A stretch of 64,000 bases of DNA from contig NZ_JBQHVU010000003.1 in assembly GCF_052064335.1 (NCBI RefSeq), positions 62,001 through 126,000 of the forward strand, given 5' to 3'. Shown here one piece after another: positions 50,722 through 58,860 of the stretch. The first letter of the stretch is position 1. Each line of letters opens with the position of its first letter. The notes under the pieces are model-generated. The model was not told where the DNA came from. It did not search any database and saw only the letters and a program-made list of their open reading frames with translations. The DNA is from Weimeria sp002480925. GTDB taxonomy: Bacteria; Bacillota; Clostridia; Lachnospirales; Lachnospiraceae. Position numbers and translations under genes: made by a program.

Positions 50722-51294
50722 TTAGTTGAGAAAATCTTCATCGTCGTCAGTAGCAAAGTCGGACTCAGCGCTTGCCTTGCCGCCGAGAGGCTCGCCGTCG
50801 CGGATCTTCTGCAGGTTGTTGAGCCCGCAGGCGATTCCTTTGTTGCCGGAAGAGTTGAAAGCATAAAACGTGATGCTGGCTCTGCCGTACACGCCGCTGT
50901 ACACTTCGGAGCGGGTGAGAATCGGATTAAGGTCTGCGTCCACGATGCCGGGTGCAGAGGTTGCATTGGCGTTGACGAAGTAGGCGTTCTTGTAGGCCTC
51001 GTCGTCCGGACGTTCTGCATCGCCGTCGCGCAGAGGAGTCTTCAAAACAGAGAGCGCCGGTACGGACTTGCCGTTGCCCTTGAGCTTGGCCTCTCCCTCC
51101 TTGTAGGCAGCTTCGATAGCAGCCTGAATCTTGGCGATGGTCTTGGTGTCGGACTTCGGGATGATGAGGCTCACGCTGTACTTGGGTGTGCCGCCGTTGA
51201 TAGACTTCGGCTCCCAGACGTTCGCATAGCTCCAGCGAGTGTTAACACCGGTGATAACCTTCATGGGATTGTTGATTTTTACATTTTTATTCAT
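50722..51294 (-). CDS. DUF2815 protein, probable ssDNA-binding
   Basis: A 190-residue protein (MNKNVKINNPMKVITGVNTR; then PKYSVSLIIPKSDTKTIAKI). DUF2815 proteins are common in Firmicute phages beside Cas4-like DUF2800 exonucleases. Their fold resembles single-strand DNA-binding proteins, so a recombination or replication role is likely. ATG 51294 has GGAGG upstream, and the gene overlaps DUF2800 by 8 nt. Confidence 0.82.
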   Translation of the reverse strand: MNKNVKINNPMKVITGVNTRWSYANVWEPKSINGGTPKYSVSLIIPKSDTKTIAKIQAAIEAAYKEGEAKLKGNGKSVPALSVLKTPLRDGDAERPDDEAYKNAYFVNANATSAPGIVDADLNPILTRSEVYSGVYGRASITFYAFNSSGNKGIACGLNNLQKIRDGEPLGGKASAESDFATDDDEDFLN

Positions 51295-52426
51295 TGTTGT
51301 TTTCCTCCATAAAATCATTTTTGGCTGTATTCATGGCCGGGCGCTTGTCGCTATCCGGCACAAGTGTGGGTTTGCCCTGTGGCTTTTCGATGTAAGCCGT
51401 CAGGAGTTCATCAAAGCGGGACTTGCCGAGGAGCTTCTGCATGGCGGTGATGCCGAGCAGCTTTTTCTCATACGGGTCAAAGCCTGCTTTCTCGACCGCG
51501 TCAATGACGGCGGCCTCATTGCTGTATCTGCGGTTGCTGCGTCCTTCGACAATCTTGAAACCTGTCCATTCCTTACCGGAGAGAGCCTGCTGCAGAGCGT
51601 ATTCCTTAATATCGGAAGCCCAGCTAACCAGTTCATCTACCTTGCTGAGAATAACCTCGATCTCGGTATCCGTAAGCAGTGGTGGGAGCTCGAAATCATG
51701 CTGCGCGAGCCTCAGATTTGCCTCGGCTCTGGCGCGGCACTCGTTCTTAGCCTTGCAGAAGCCGCACCATTCACCGCACAGGAAGTTCCCGTCACCGGCA
51801 AAAGCCAGATCTGCGGTAGGCTTTAGGACTTCATCCGCCCAGCGGTACAAGTCGTCCTTGCTGATTTCGTAGGTGCTGACGTTCTGGCGTCTCGGTTGGT
51901 ATATGGTCATGGAAACCTGATCGATGTCGTAAATGTCATCGAAAAGCTCTAAAGCGCCGAGGGCATAACACTGCATCTGCGGATTCTCCTCTGCGGAGAC
52001 CAAGACGCCTAAGCCGTGCTTGTAGTCGATCACTCGGAGCGTACCGTCCGCAATGATGATGCAGTCGGCGGTTCCGAAGCCTTGTTCTACCCAGCGGGAG
52101 AAGTCCACACGCTGCTCGATAAGAACTACCGGGTCGGTGCAGGTTTCCTTGGCGGCTTCGACCTGTTCCAGCACATATTCGGCATAGCCGCTGGTGCAGT
52201 CCTCCATCTCCTCGGAATACCACTTGAGGCTGTCGGTCGGATCGTCGACAGGCATACCGAGTGCGGTCTTGAGTTTGTACTCGCCAAGCGCATGTGCATC
52301 GGTGCCTTCTGCAGCGTAGTCTGATCCTTTGTCCTCATAGGTTTCGCAGAGCCTCGCCGACGGCGGGCAGTGTAGCCACCTGTCGGAGCTGGATGCGGAC
52401 AGGATCGCGTGTGCTTTAGTTGCCAT
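51287..52426 (-). CDS. DUF2800 protein, Cas4/RecB-like exonuclease
   Basis: A 379-residue protein. It has FGTADCIIIADGTLRVIDYK (PD-(D/E)xK core, about 128-147) and, further on, CGEWCGFCKAKNEC (about 220-233) typical of Cas4-like nucleases that bind an iron-sulfur cluster. It probably degrades double-stranded DNA from ends for recombination together with DUF2815. Confidence 0.85.
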   Translation of the reverse strand: MATKAHAILSASSSDRWLHCPPSARLCETYEDKGSDYAAEGTDAHALGEYKLKTALGMPVDDPTDSLKWYSEEMEDCTSGYAEYVLEQVEAAKETCTDPVVLIEQRVDFSRWVEQGFGTADCIIIADGTLRVIDYKHGLGVLVSAEENPQMQCYALGALELFDDIYDIDQVSMTIYQPRRQNVSTYEISKDDLYRWADEVLKPTADLAFAGDGNFLCGEWCGFCKAKNECRARAEANLRLAQHDFELPPLLTDTEIEVILSKVDELVSWASDIKEYALQQALSGKEWTGFKIVEGRSNRRYSNEAAVIDAVEKAGFDPYEKKLLGITAMQKLLGKSRFDELLTAYIEKPQGKPTLVPDSDKRPAMNTAKNDFMEENNNE

Positions 52427-52745
52427 TGCCGATCACCTCCGCGTCCTTCATCAGGGCTTCGTAGTTTGCCGGATCGATCTCCGAGAGCTTTGCAGCACCG
52501 TACTTTTTAAGCAGGGCACGTACTTCTGCGGTATGACCGGTACGGGACTTCTCGGCGAGGACGGCTCTTACGTCCTCCAGCATGAGCTCAGGCTTCGCTT
52601 CCTTCTTGGCGGGAACTTTAGTGGCCTGCGTAGAATTGTCGTCTCCGGAAAACTGCTGGTAGAGCCAGTCGGCTGCGGCATTAATAGAAGCAGCAGCGGT
52701 GCGGAGCTCTTCGAGGGTCTGTGCCATTTCTGCCATCTTTGACAT
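52416..52745 (-). CDS. Hypothetical early phage protein
   Basis: A 109-residue protein (SKMAEMAQTLEELRTAAASI). The C-terminal part (LEDVRAVLAEKSRTGHTAEV, ALLKKYGAAKLSEIDPANYE) has helical repeat character, often seen in rRNA-biogenesis-like phage proteins. ATG 52745 has GGAGG upstream. It overlaps the exonuclease gene by 11 nt. Confidence 0.7.
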   Translation of the reverse strand: MSKMAEMAQTLEELRTAAASINAAADWLYQQFSGDDNSTQATKVPAKKEAKPELMLEDVRAVLAEKSRTGHTAEVRALLKKYGAAKLSEIDPANYEALMKDAEVIGNGN

Positions 52746-52890
52746 TTTCTTTTCCTCCTTCCTCTGATTGGCTTGCGGCAAGGAGTGAGAGGTTCCTTGC
52801 CAGTCTGGCGGATACGTGGCTGATGGAATTCAGGAGTTTGATCTCCTCGTTCACGTTGCCGCCGGTGTCTGCGTAACTGCGGTACATCAT
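52681..52890 (-). CDS. Small hypothetical early protein
   Basis: A 69-residue protein (MMYRSYADTGGNVNEEIKLL, helical). Its second half overlaps the next gene in another frame, so the C-terminal 20 residues (DPRRAPHRCCFY) may be unselected. GAGGTG stands before ATG 52890, and motif B lies shortly upstream. Confidence 0.55.
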   Translation of the reverse strand: MMYRSYADTGGNVNEEIKLLNSISHVSARLARNLSLLAASQSEEGGKENVKDGRNGTDPRRAPHRCCFY

Positions 52891-52933
52891 GTTCACCTCG
52901 CTTTCTGAAGGCCTGTGTTCTCTTGCCTTCACC

Positions 52934-52966
52934 TTCCACTGGAGATGAACTGCCGATTTGAGCGGA
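52934..52966 (-). promoter_or_regulatory. Conserved motif B, copy 3
   Basis: Plus strand TTCCACTGGAGATGAAC, five variable bases, GATTTGAGCGGA. On the minus strand it comes immediately after a terminator and 44 nt before the start at 52890, a position that fits a promoter or a leader element. Confidence 0.62.
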
Positions 52967-52974
52967 GGATTTTA

Positions 52975-53019
52975 TAAAAAAATTCCGACCATCATCCCAA
53001 GGTGGGACAATGGCCGGAA
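52975..53019 (-). terminator. Terminator after the sigma-like gene
   Basis: Minus strand TTCCGGCCATTGTCCCA and TGGGATGATGGTCGGAA form a stem with small internal loops, followed by TTTTTTTAT. It separates the first early transcript from the replication operon. Confidence 0.8.
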
Positions 53020-53043
53020 AGGGTGTGGTTCGTGGTCTTGGTA

Positions 53044-53556
53044 TTACTTATCGCCGGTAATCCTGCGCAGGTCGGTGCGATACTTCTTCATCTGATTCGC
53101 GAAGGTCTTCTGCGGGCGACCGAGTTCTCTTGCAATAGCACGGTCGGAGATGCCCTCCGGGTGATCCTTCCAAAGCTGGATGATGGTATCGGCCTCTGGA
53201 TCAAGCTCACGCAGTCTGGTAAAGAGCTGCTCCAGCAGCATGCGGTCGGCGATGACTTCTTCCATCGGCTTACTGCGGTCAGGAATATAGTCGCCGAGGG
53301 TGCCGTTGCCATCAGGGAGTGGCTGATCCAGAGAAGTAATGTCACCTGCCGCGTGGTATTCGCAGCCGATGCAGTCACCGTCGCATTTCCAGATAAAGCG
53401 GTAAGGACACATACACCTGCCGTGATCCTGCTCTTTGTGGCGAATACGGTCAGCTTCCTTATAGAAGGAGTCGTGCTGTTCCTTGGTGACCGGCACCTTC
53501 TCGCCGGTGCTGCGAACGTAGATAAAGTAAGTCTTCTGATTTTCATTGTTTTGCAT
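53044..53556 (-). CDS. Sigma-factor-like early regulator
   Basis: A 170-residue protein. Four or more cysteines in CMCPYRFIWKCDGDCIGCEYH (in pieces, about 49-68) suggest zinc binding. A C-terminal helix-turn-helix (ISDRAIARELGRPQKTFANQ, about 133-152) resembles sigma region 4. Proteins like this occur in early regions of clostridial prophages and conjugative elements. It may direct expression of the replication genes that follow. Confidence 0.75.
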   Translation of the reverse strand: MQNNENQKTYFIYVRSTGEKVPVTKEQHDSFYKEADRIRHKEQDHGRCMCPYRFIWKCDGDCIGCEYHAAGDITSLDQPLPDGNGTLGDYIPDRSKPMEEVIADRMLLEQLFTRLRELDPEADTIIQLWKDHPEGISDRAIARELGRPQKTFANQMKKYRTDLRRITGDK

Positions 53557-53603
53557 GATAAAACCTCCGATTTTCGTGTGGTTCCCGAACCGGAGGTCTC
53601 ATG

Positions 53604-53667
53604 AAAAAAGAGCGTGGAAGGCCGACCGGAACGGGAAATAAATCCGTTTCAGTTGCCAACCACGCTC
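53604..53667 (-). terminator. Large terminator hairpin in the early leader
   Basis: Minus strand GAGCGTGG (53667-53660) and CCACGCTC (53617-53610) pair perfectly, an inner AACGG/CCGTT helix continues the stem, and TTTTTTC follows. It lies between two early genes and should cause termination or attenuation. Confidence 0.75.
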
Positions 53668-53692
53668 GTAGGTTGGTGTTTATTTACTTGTG

Positions 53693-53745
53693 ACCGCTAT
53701 GACCGTTCGAGCCACTCTGCATGCCGGGTGAGCGTTCATAGCGGT
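53693..53745. promoter_or_regulatory. Second structured hairpin in the early leader
   Basis: ACCGCTATGA (53693-53702) and TCATAGCGGT (53736-53745) are exact complements around 33 nt, which contain further pairing possibilities. With the adjacent terminator it forms a block of about 150 nt of structured RNA and no gene. Confidence 0.55.
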
Positions 53746-53779
53746 GAGCCTTTTTATGCCTTACTCAGGGCATTGACCG

Positions 53780-53983
53780 TTATCTGAGATCCGCTTCGAT
53801 GGCGTATAAATCGCTGAATACGTCCGGCAGATCACACGGATTCAGGTCTTCGACGCTGTGAGCGCCGTATCGCTGGAATACTCCGTCAACTACAGCTGAT
53901 CCCAATTGGGAGCTGATCGTAGATGCGGTGTTCTCGATATTGATAATCCAATTCTCGCGTTCGTCTTTAGTCACGTTTTTCAT
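53780..53983 (-). CDS. Small hypothetical protein, first gene of the minus-strand early region
   Basis: A 67-residue protein (MKNVTKDERENWIINIENTA start; LNPCDLPDVFSDLYAIEADL end). Short proteins of this type start the early region of related elements. AAGGAG precedes ATG 53983. Function unknown. Confidence 0.65.
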   Translation of the reverse strand: MKNVTKDERENWIINIENTASTISSQLGSAVVDGVFQRYGAHSVEDLNPCDLPDVFSDLYAIEADLR

Positions 53984-54320
53984 CTCCTTCCTGCTCAGCC
54001 TTCCGTTCAGAAGTCAGCTGCGTTATTTGCACCACCCTTGAAAACTGAACTCATCCTTGATCAGGGGATGTATCCAAGGGAATTGGTGAGGAGGAACAAT
54101 GAAGTGGTTCTTTGTCGGTTTGTGTGAGTTTATAACCAATTACTATTGACAGAGACCGTGTTTCTGTGTATAATTAAATAGTTAAGGTCTCGCATTGTTG
54201 GCTTTCCGCTTTCTTTGCCCTGCCTATTATTAGTTTCGCACGGCAAAATGAGACGGCCTGACCGGTAACGTGAGACACATAGGACAAAACATAGGACAAG
54301 ATTTGAGGGGAGGTATTCGA
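53984..54320. other. Divergent intergenic region between prophage and defence operon
   Basis: 337 bases without a gene. They hold the perfect promoter at 54146 on the plus strand, a direct repeat of ACATAGGACAA (about 54277-54298), and GGGGAGG before the TTG start at 54321. The minus-strand promoter for the early genes could not be placed with confidence. Confidence 0.5.
54146..54174 (+). promoter_or_regulatory. Consensus sigma-A promoter of the defence operon
   Basis: TTGACA (54146-54151), a 17-nt spacer, TATAAT (54169-54174): both hexamers match the consensus exactly. A leader of about 140 nt precedes the first gene. Such strength suggests that the downstream genes are expressed in the lysogen. 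Confidence 0.85.
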
Positions 54321-55175
54321 TTGGAATTAAGTGAATACTTCAGCCGGATATTTCCGAGCACGGCATCACAGATGTATTTTCCGAGCCGGAAGAACAACGG
54401 GATCTTTGTCTCCTTCTGCTTTATTGAAGCAGGGAGTAATTATTTCTCGCACAAGCAAGGCGATAGATTAAAGTCAGACGATGTACCCTTGGAACGCAAG
54501 CTCTATGACGGGTCGAGAAAGATGTCTCCAGACCTGAAGGCTTCTTTTAAGACTTTTAATGAGGATAGCCTGTGCGCATATTTTGAAAAGATCATCGACA
54601 AGAATAAGTACGGTGATGTAATGCTTGCTTTTGGAATACCTCCCACGGCAGAAAAAAATCCGCAAGCACTCCGAAGAGCACTTGCGGTTCAGTTCAAAGC
54701 CTTTATAGATAGCGACAAGGAAGATGCTGCGGATATTGTGGCAATGACCTATCAGCAGCTTTTGGAGGAACCGGAACAGGAGCCCAGCTCCTTTCACCAC
54801 ATATCGTCTCTGTACCCGGACGACACGGTGTACATCAAGCCGGATCACAAGAGAAGCTATTCCGGTTTCATGTATGAGAAGCTGACGATAACGTGGAAAT
54901 TCTCTAATCTGGGCACGCAAACATGGCATGGCCGAAAGCTGTATCTTTCCAATCATGATGAGATAAGGCCACGGGTAGAAAGCAACTACATTGAAATACC
55001 GGAGACGCCACCGAAAACCGGTGTGGAAATCTCCGCAGTCATTGAGCTCAGGCCATTTGAAGGGCACACGACTTGCCATTGGATCATGGTAGATAGCGAT
55101 GACAATGACTGTTATCCCGGTAGTCGAATGTTCGATATAGATATAGATGTAAAGTTCAAAAGGAAGAACTCTTAA
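54321..55175 (+). CDS. Protein with C-terminal NBR1-like Ig domain
   Basis: A 284-residue protein started at TTG 54321 (GGGGAGG upstream, MELSEYFSRIFPSTASQMYF). The N-terminal about 145 residues are of unknown type. Residues about 165-280 resemble the Ig-like domain of NBR1-type proteins: KLTITWKFSNLGTQTWHGRK, then VEISAVIELRPFEGHTTCHW and WIMVDSDDNDCYPGS. No enzymatic motif was found. It is the first gene of the operon that encodes the HTH protein, RM system and Hachiman, so it may be a defence component or sensor. Confidence 0.6.
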   Translation: MELSEYFSRIFPSTASQMYFPSRKNNGIFVSFCFIEAGSNYFSHKQGDRLKSDDVPLERKLYDGSRKMSPDLKASFKTFNEDSLCAYFEKIIDKNKYGDVMLAFGIPPTAEKNPQALRRALAVQFKAFIDSDKEDAADIVAMTYQQLLEEPEQEPSSFHHISSLYPDDTVYIKPDHKRSYSGFMYEKLTITWKFSNLGTQTWHGRKLYLSNHDEIRPRVESNYIEIPETPPKTGVEISAVIELRPFEGHTTCHWIMVDSDDNDCYPGSRMFDIDIDVKFKRKNS

Positions 55176-55191
55176 AGATGGAGGTAATAAA

Positions 55192-55419
55192 GTGAGCGAT
55201 CAGCTGCAAGTTGAAAAATGGGTAACATTAAAAGATGTACAGGCATATCTCGGTGTTGGACGAGAGACTATTTTGCAGTGGATTTCAAAACGGAATATGC
55301 CTGCGTATAAAGTCGGCAGACTCTGGAAATTCAAACTATCCGAAGTCGATGATTGGATTCGCTCCGGCGGAGCATCCGATGATAACGCACCTGAAAAAGA
55401 AGAACAGGATGCCGAGTAA
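55192..55419 (+). CDS. Excisionase-like helix-turn-helix protein
   Basis: A 75-residue protein from GTG 55192 (GGAGG upstream). It has a MerR/excisionase HTH: VTLKDVQAYLGVGRETILQW (about 11-30), with PAYKVGRLWKFKLSEVDDWI behind it. These proteins often accompany type I RM genes as regulators; excision control is another possibility. The acidic tail is short. Confidence 0.82.
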   Translation: MSDQLQVEKWVTLKDVQAYLGVGRETILQWISKRNMPAYKVGRLWKFKLSEVDDWIRSGGASDDNAPEKEEQDAE

Positions 55420-55502
55420 GTCCGGTTTATGGGACATCAGATTTTATAGAATGAAAATATAGAGTGGCAAACTATGCCATGGACAAACGGAGGAAAATTG
55501 TA

Positions 55503-57509
55503 ATGGACAATCAGGTTCACAATCAGATAGTGAGTTTTATATGGGGAATCGCAGACGACTGCCTGCGCGACGTGTATGTGCGCGGTAAGTATCGTGACGT
55601 CATTCTCCCGATGACGGTAATCCGTCGTCTGGATGCCATGCTGGAAGAAACGAAACCGGCAGTGTTGGCAATGAAGAAACAGCTGGACGCTGCAAAAATC
55701 GATAACCAGTGGCCTGCGCTGTGCAATGCGGCGGGACAGGCTTTCTGCAATGCGTCTCCCTTCCTTCTGAAGGACTTGACCAGCCGCTCCAAAGCACAGA
55801 CTTTGAAGGCAGACTTTAAAGCTTATCTTGACGGCTTCTCTCCAAATGTTCAGGTGATTCTGGATAAATTTAAGTTCCGCAATCAGATCGACACGATGGT
55901 GGATGCGGATATTCTTGGTGCGGTCATTGAGAAGTTCACATCGTCTGATATCAACCTGAGCCCGAATCCGATTTATAAAGATGAAGCGAAGACGATCCTC
56001 AAACATCCCGGCCTCGATAATCATGGTATGGGTACCATCTTTGAGGAACTGATTCGTAAGTTTAATGAAGAGAACAACGAGGAAGCCGGAGAACACTGGA
56101 CACCTCGTGATGTTGTCGAACTCATGGCAGACCTTGTGTTCATGCCGATTGCCGACAAGATTAAAGATGCTTCCTATTCCTGCTATGACGGAGCCTGCGG
56201 TACGGGAGGTATGCTCACCGTCGCTCAGGACAGACTTCTGACGCTGGCCAAGAGGCGCGGCAAGGAAGTCGCCATCCATCTTTTCGGACAGGAAATCAAT
56301 CCGGAAACTTATGCGATCTGTACTGCGGATATGTTGCTGAAAGGTGACGGCGAGGAGGCCGAGCACATTATGTACGGTTCCACGCTTTCTGATGATCAGC
56401 ATGCATCCCGCCAGTTTGATTTCATGCTATCAAATCCGCCTTACGGAAAGAGCTGGAAGACCGATGCCGAGAAGATGGGCGGCAAGAAGGAAATCCTCGA
56501 TACACGTTTTAACACTTATCTTGAAAACGGCGACACTATGACGATGATCCCGCGCACCAGTGACGGGCAGCTTCTGTTCCTTCTTAATAATGTTGCAAAG
56601 ATGAAAAAAGACACTGAGCTCGGCAGCCGTATTGCGGAGGTACATAATGGCTCGTCAATTTTTACAGGCGATGCTGGAAGTGGTGAGAGCAATGCACGTC
56701 GCTATCTGATTGAAAACGATCTGGTAGAGGCCATAATCGCTGTGCCTGAGAATATGTTCTACAACACGGGCATAGGTACATTCATTTGGATTCTTTCAAA
56801 CAAGAAGGAAGAGCGTCGCAAGGGTAAGATCCAGCTGATTGACGCCACGGCAATGAAATCACCGCTTCGCAAGAACATGGGTAAAAAGAACTGCGAGTTT
56901 ACACCTGAAATCCGTAAAGAGATCGTTCGCCTTTTCCTTGAAATGGAAGAGAATGATGTCAGTATGATCTTTGACAATGATGAGTTTGCTTATTGGACAA
57001 TCACAGTTGAGAGACCGCTTCGATTGCGCGTATATCCTGAAAGAGAGATTCCGGCTGATACATTTAAAAAGGCTGATGAACTCGCGACGGTCAAAAAGGC
57101 AATTGCATCTGTTCCGGCAGGCACTCCGCTTGATGACTGGACAGCCTTTGCCGCTGCAACAAAACTGAAGAAGGGACAACTAAATAAGATCCGCCCGCTT
57201 ATCACAGAGAAAGATCCGACAGCTCAACCTATTGAAGGTGAAGCAGATGCCGATCTGCGCGATACGGAAAACGTGCCATTCACATATGAAGGTGGAATCG
57301 ATGCATTCATGAAGAATGAAGTGTTGACATATGCACCAGATGCCTTCGTAGACGAAAAGAAAACCATCGAGGGATATGAGATTAGCTTTACTAAGTATTT
57401 TTATAAGCCGGTAGAACTGCGTGAAATGAGTGATATTTTGGAGAGCTTATCTGCTCTTGAGAAAGACGCTGATGGCGTTCTGGCAGAGATAATGGGAGGG
57501 CAAATGTGA
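55503..57509 (+). CDS. hsdM: Type I restriction-modification, DNA methylase subunit HsdM
   Basis: A 668-residue adenine-N6 methyltransferase subunit. SAM-binding DGACGTGGMLTVAQ (about 230) and the catalytic SNPPYGKSW (about 310) are intact. The N-terminal helical domain (IWGIADDCLRDVYVRGKYRD) contacts HsdS. ATG 55503 with GGAGGAAAATTG upstream is chosen; the frame begins 13 codons earlier. It overlaps hsdS by one base at its preferred start. Confidence 0.95.
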   Translation: MDNQVHNQIVSFIWGIADDCLRDVYVRGKYRDVILPMTVIRRLDAMLEETKPAVLAMKKQLDAAKIDNQWPALCNAAGQAFCNASPFLLKDLTSRSKAQTLKADFKAYLDGFSPNVQVILDKFKFRNQIDTMVDADILGAVIEKFTSSDINLSPNPIYKDEAKTILKHPGLDNHGMGTIFEELIRKFNEENNEEAGEHWTPRDVVELMADLVFMPIADKIKDASYSCYDGACGTGGMLTVAQDRLLTLAKRRGKEVAIHLFGQEINPETYAICTADMLLKGDGEEAEHIMYGSTLSDDQHASRQFDFMLSNPPYGKSWKTDAEKMGGKKEILDTRFNTYLENGDTMTMIPRTSDGQLLFLLNNVAKMKKDTELGSRIAEVHNGSSIFTGDAGSGESNARRYLIENDLVEAIIAVPENMFYNTGIGTFIWILSNKKEERRKGKIQLIDATAMKSPLRKNMGKKNCEFTPEIRKEIVRLFLEMEENDVSMIFDNDEFAYWTITVERPLRLRVYPEREIPADTFKKADELATVKKAIASVPAGTPLDDWTAFAAATKLKKGQLNKIRPLITEKDPTAQPIEGEADADLRDTENVPFTYEGGIDAFMKNEVLTYAPDAFVDEKKTIEGYEISFTKYFYKPVELREMSDILESLSALEKDADGVLAEIMGGQM

Positions 57510-58858
57510 TGCAAGAATATGCTGATTACACTTCCGTTCCAACTGCTTGGCTGACAGAATTGCCTTCACATTGGGACTGCAAAAAAATAGGTTCTCTATT
57601 TTCGGAAAGAAAAACAAAAGTATCAGACAAAGATTTTCAACCTTTATCGGTAGCAAAAATAGGTGTTGTTCCACAGCTCGAAACAGCGGTTAAGACAGAC
57701 GCCGGAGATAATCGAAAGCTGGTACGTGCAGGAGATTTTGTAATTAACAGTCGCTCTGACCGAAAAGGTTCATGTGGCGTGTCTGAATTAGACGGATCAG
57801 TTTCGCTTATAAATATTGTTCTGACACCAAGAAGCCAGTGGAATGCGAAATATGTTCATTACTTAATGAGAAGCCAGCCTTTTTCCGAAGAATATTATAG
57901 GTACGGTCGAGGAATAGTATCGGATCTTTGGACAACGCGGTTTAGCGAGATGAAAAACATTCTTTTGCCAATCCCGTCTCGTTCTGAACAAGACCAAATT
58001 GTCCGCTTCCTTGATTGGAAAGTTTCGATGATTAATCGCCTAATCAATACAAAGCGGAAAGAAATAAAAGCTGTCGATGCAATGAAACGCTCGATGGTTA
58101 GTAGTGCGGTTACCCGTGGACTTAATCCGGGAACACCAATGAAATTCAGTGGTGTTAAGTGGTTGGGAGACATTCCTGAACACTGGGAAACAATTAAACT
58201 TAGGCAGCTTCTTCATCCGGTGAGTATAAAGAACCATCCTGAATTGCCGTTGCTGTCCGTTGTGCGTGAACAGGGTGTCATTGTTCGTGACGTTACAGAC
58301 AAAGAGGCGAATCATAACTATATTCCGGAAGACCTCAGTGGCTACAAGATGGTGAAAAAAGGTCAGTTTGCTATGAATAAAATGAAGGCATGGCAAGGCT
58401 CTTATGGAATTTCAGATTACACAGGCATTGTAAGCCCGGCCTATTTCATCTTTGATGTTTCATTTGACAACTTGGAGTATTTTCATTATGCCATCAGGAG
58501 CAAGGTCTATGTAAATTTCTTCGCGCAGGCATCAGATGGTATTCGAGTCGGGCAGTGGGATCTGCAAATGGATAAGATGAAGGAAATCCCTTTCATCGTT
58601 CCTCCTGCAGACGAACAGGTAGCCATCGTCGAATACATCAAACAAACATTACCTCGGTATGATGTTGCCATTGAAAAACTCACTGCTGAGGTAGAAACAC
58701 TTGAAGAATACAAAGCAAAACTAATCGCCGATGTTGTCACCGGTAAGATAGATGTTCGTGATATAGAAATACCGGATTATGAGTTCGTGGATGAGGATGC
58801 TGATTCCGATTCGGATAGCGAGGAAGACGTAGAGGAAACCGAAGAACAGGAGGATTGA
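57509..58858 (+). CDS. hsdS: Type I restriction-modification, specificity subunit HsdS
   Basis: A 449-residue specificity subunit with two target-recognition domains. Each begins with the usual WLGDIPEHWE/WLTELPSHWD motif (about residues 10 and 213) and is followed by a helical spacer (SRSEQDQIVRFLDWK; PADEQVAIVEYIKQ). It determines the bipartite recognition sequence of the enzyme. The C-terminal tail of about 25 residues is strongly acidic (DSDSDSEEDVEETEEQED). A GTG at 57506 is an alternative start. Confidence 0.93.
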   Translation: MQEYADYTSVPTAWLTELPSHWDCKKIGSLFSERKTKVSDKDFQPLSVAKIGVVPQLETAVKTDAGDNRKLVRAGDFVINSRSDRKGSCGVSELDGSVSLINIVLTPRSQWNAKYVHYLMRSQPFSEEYYRYGRGIVSDLWTTRFSEMKNILLPIPSRSEQDQIVRFLDWKVSMINRLINTKRKEIKAVDAMKRSMVSSAVTRGLNPGTPMKFSGVKWLGDIPEHWETIKLRQLLHPVSIKNHPELPLLSVVREQGVIVRDVTDKEANHNYIPEDLSGYKMVKKGQFAMNKMKAWQGSYGISDYTGIVSPAYFIFDVSFDNLEYFHYAIRSKVYVNFFAQASDGIRVGQWDLQMDKMKEIPFIVPPADEQVAIVEYIKQTLPRYDVAIEKLTAEVETLEEYKAKLIADVVTGKIDVRDIEIPDYEFVDEDADSDSDSEEDVEETEEQED

Positions 58859-58860
58859 CA

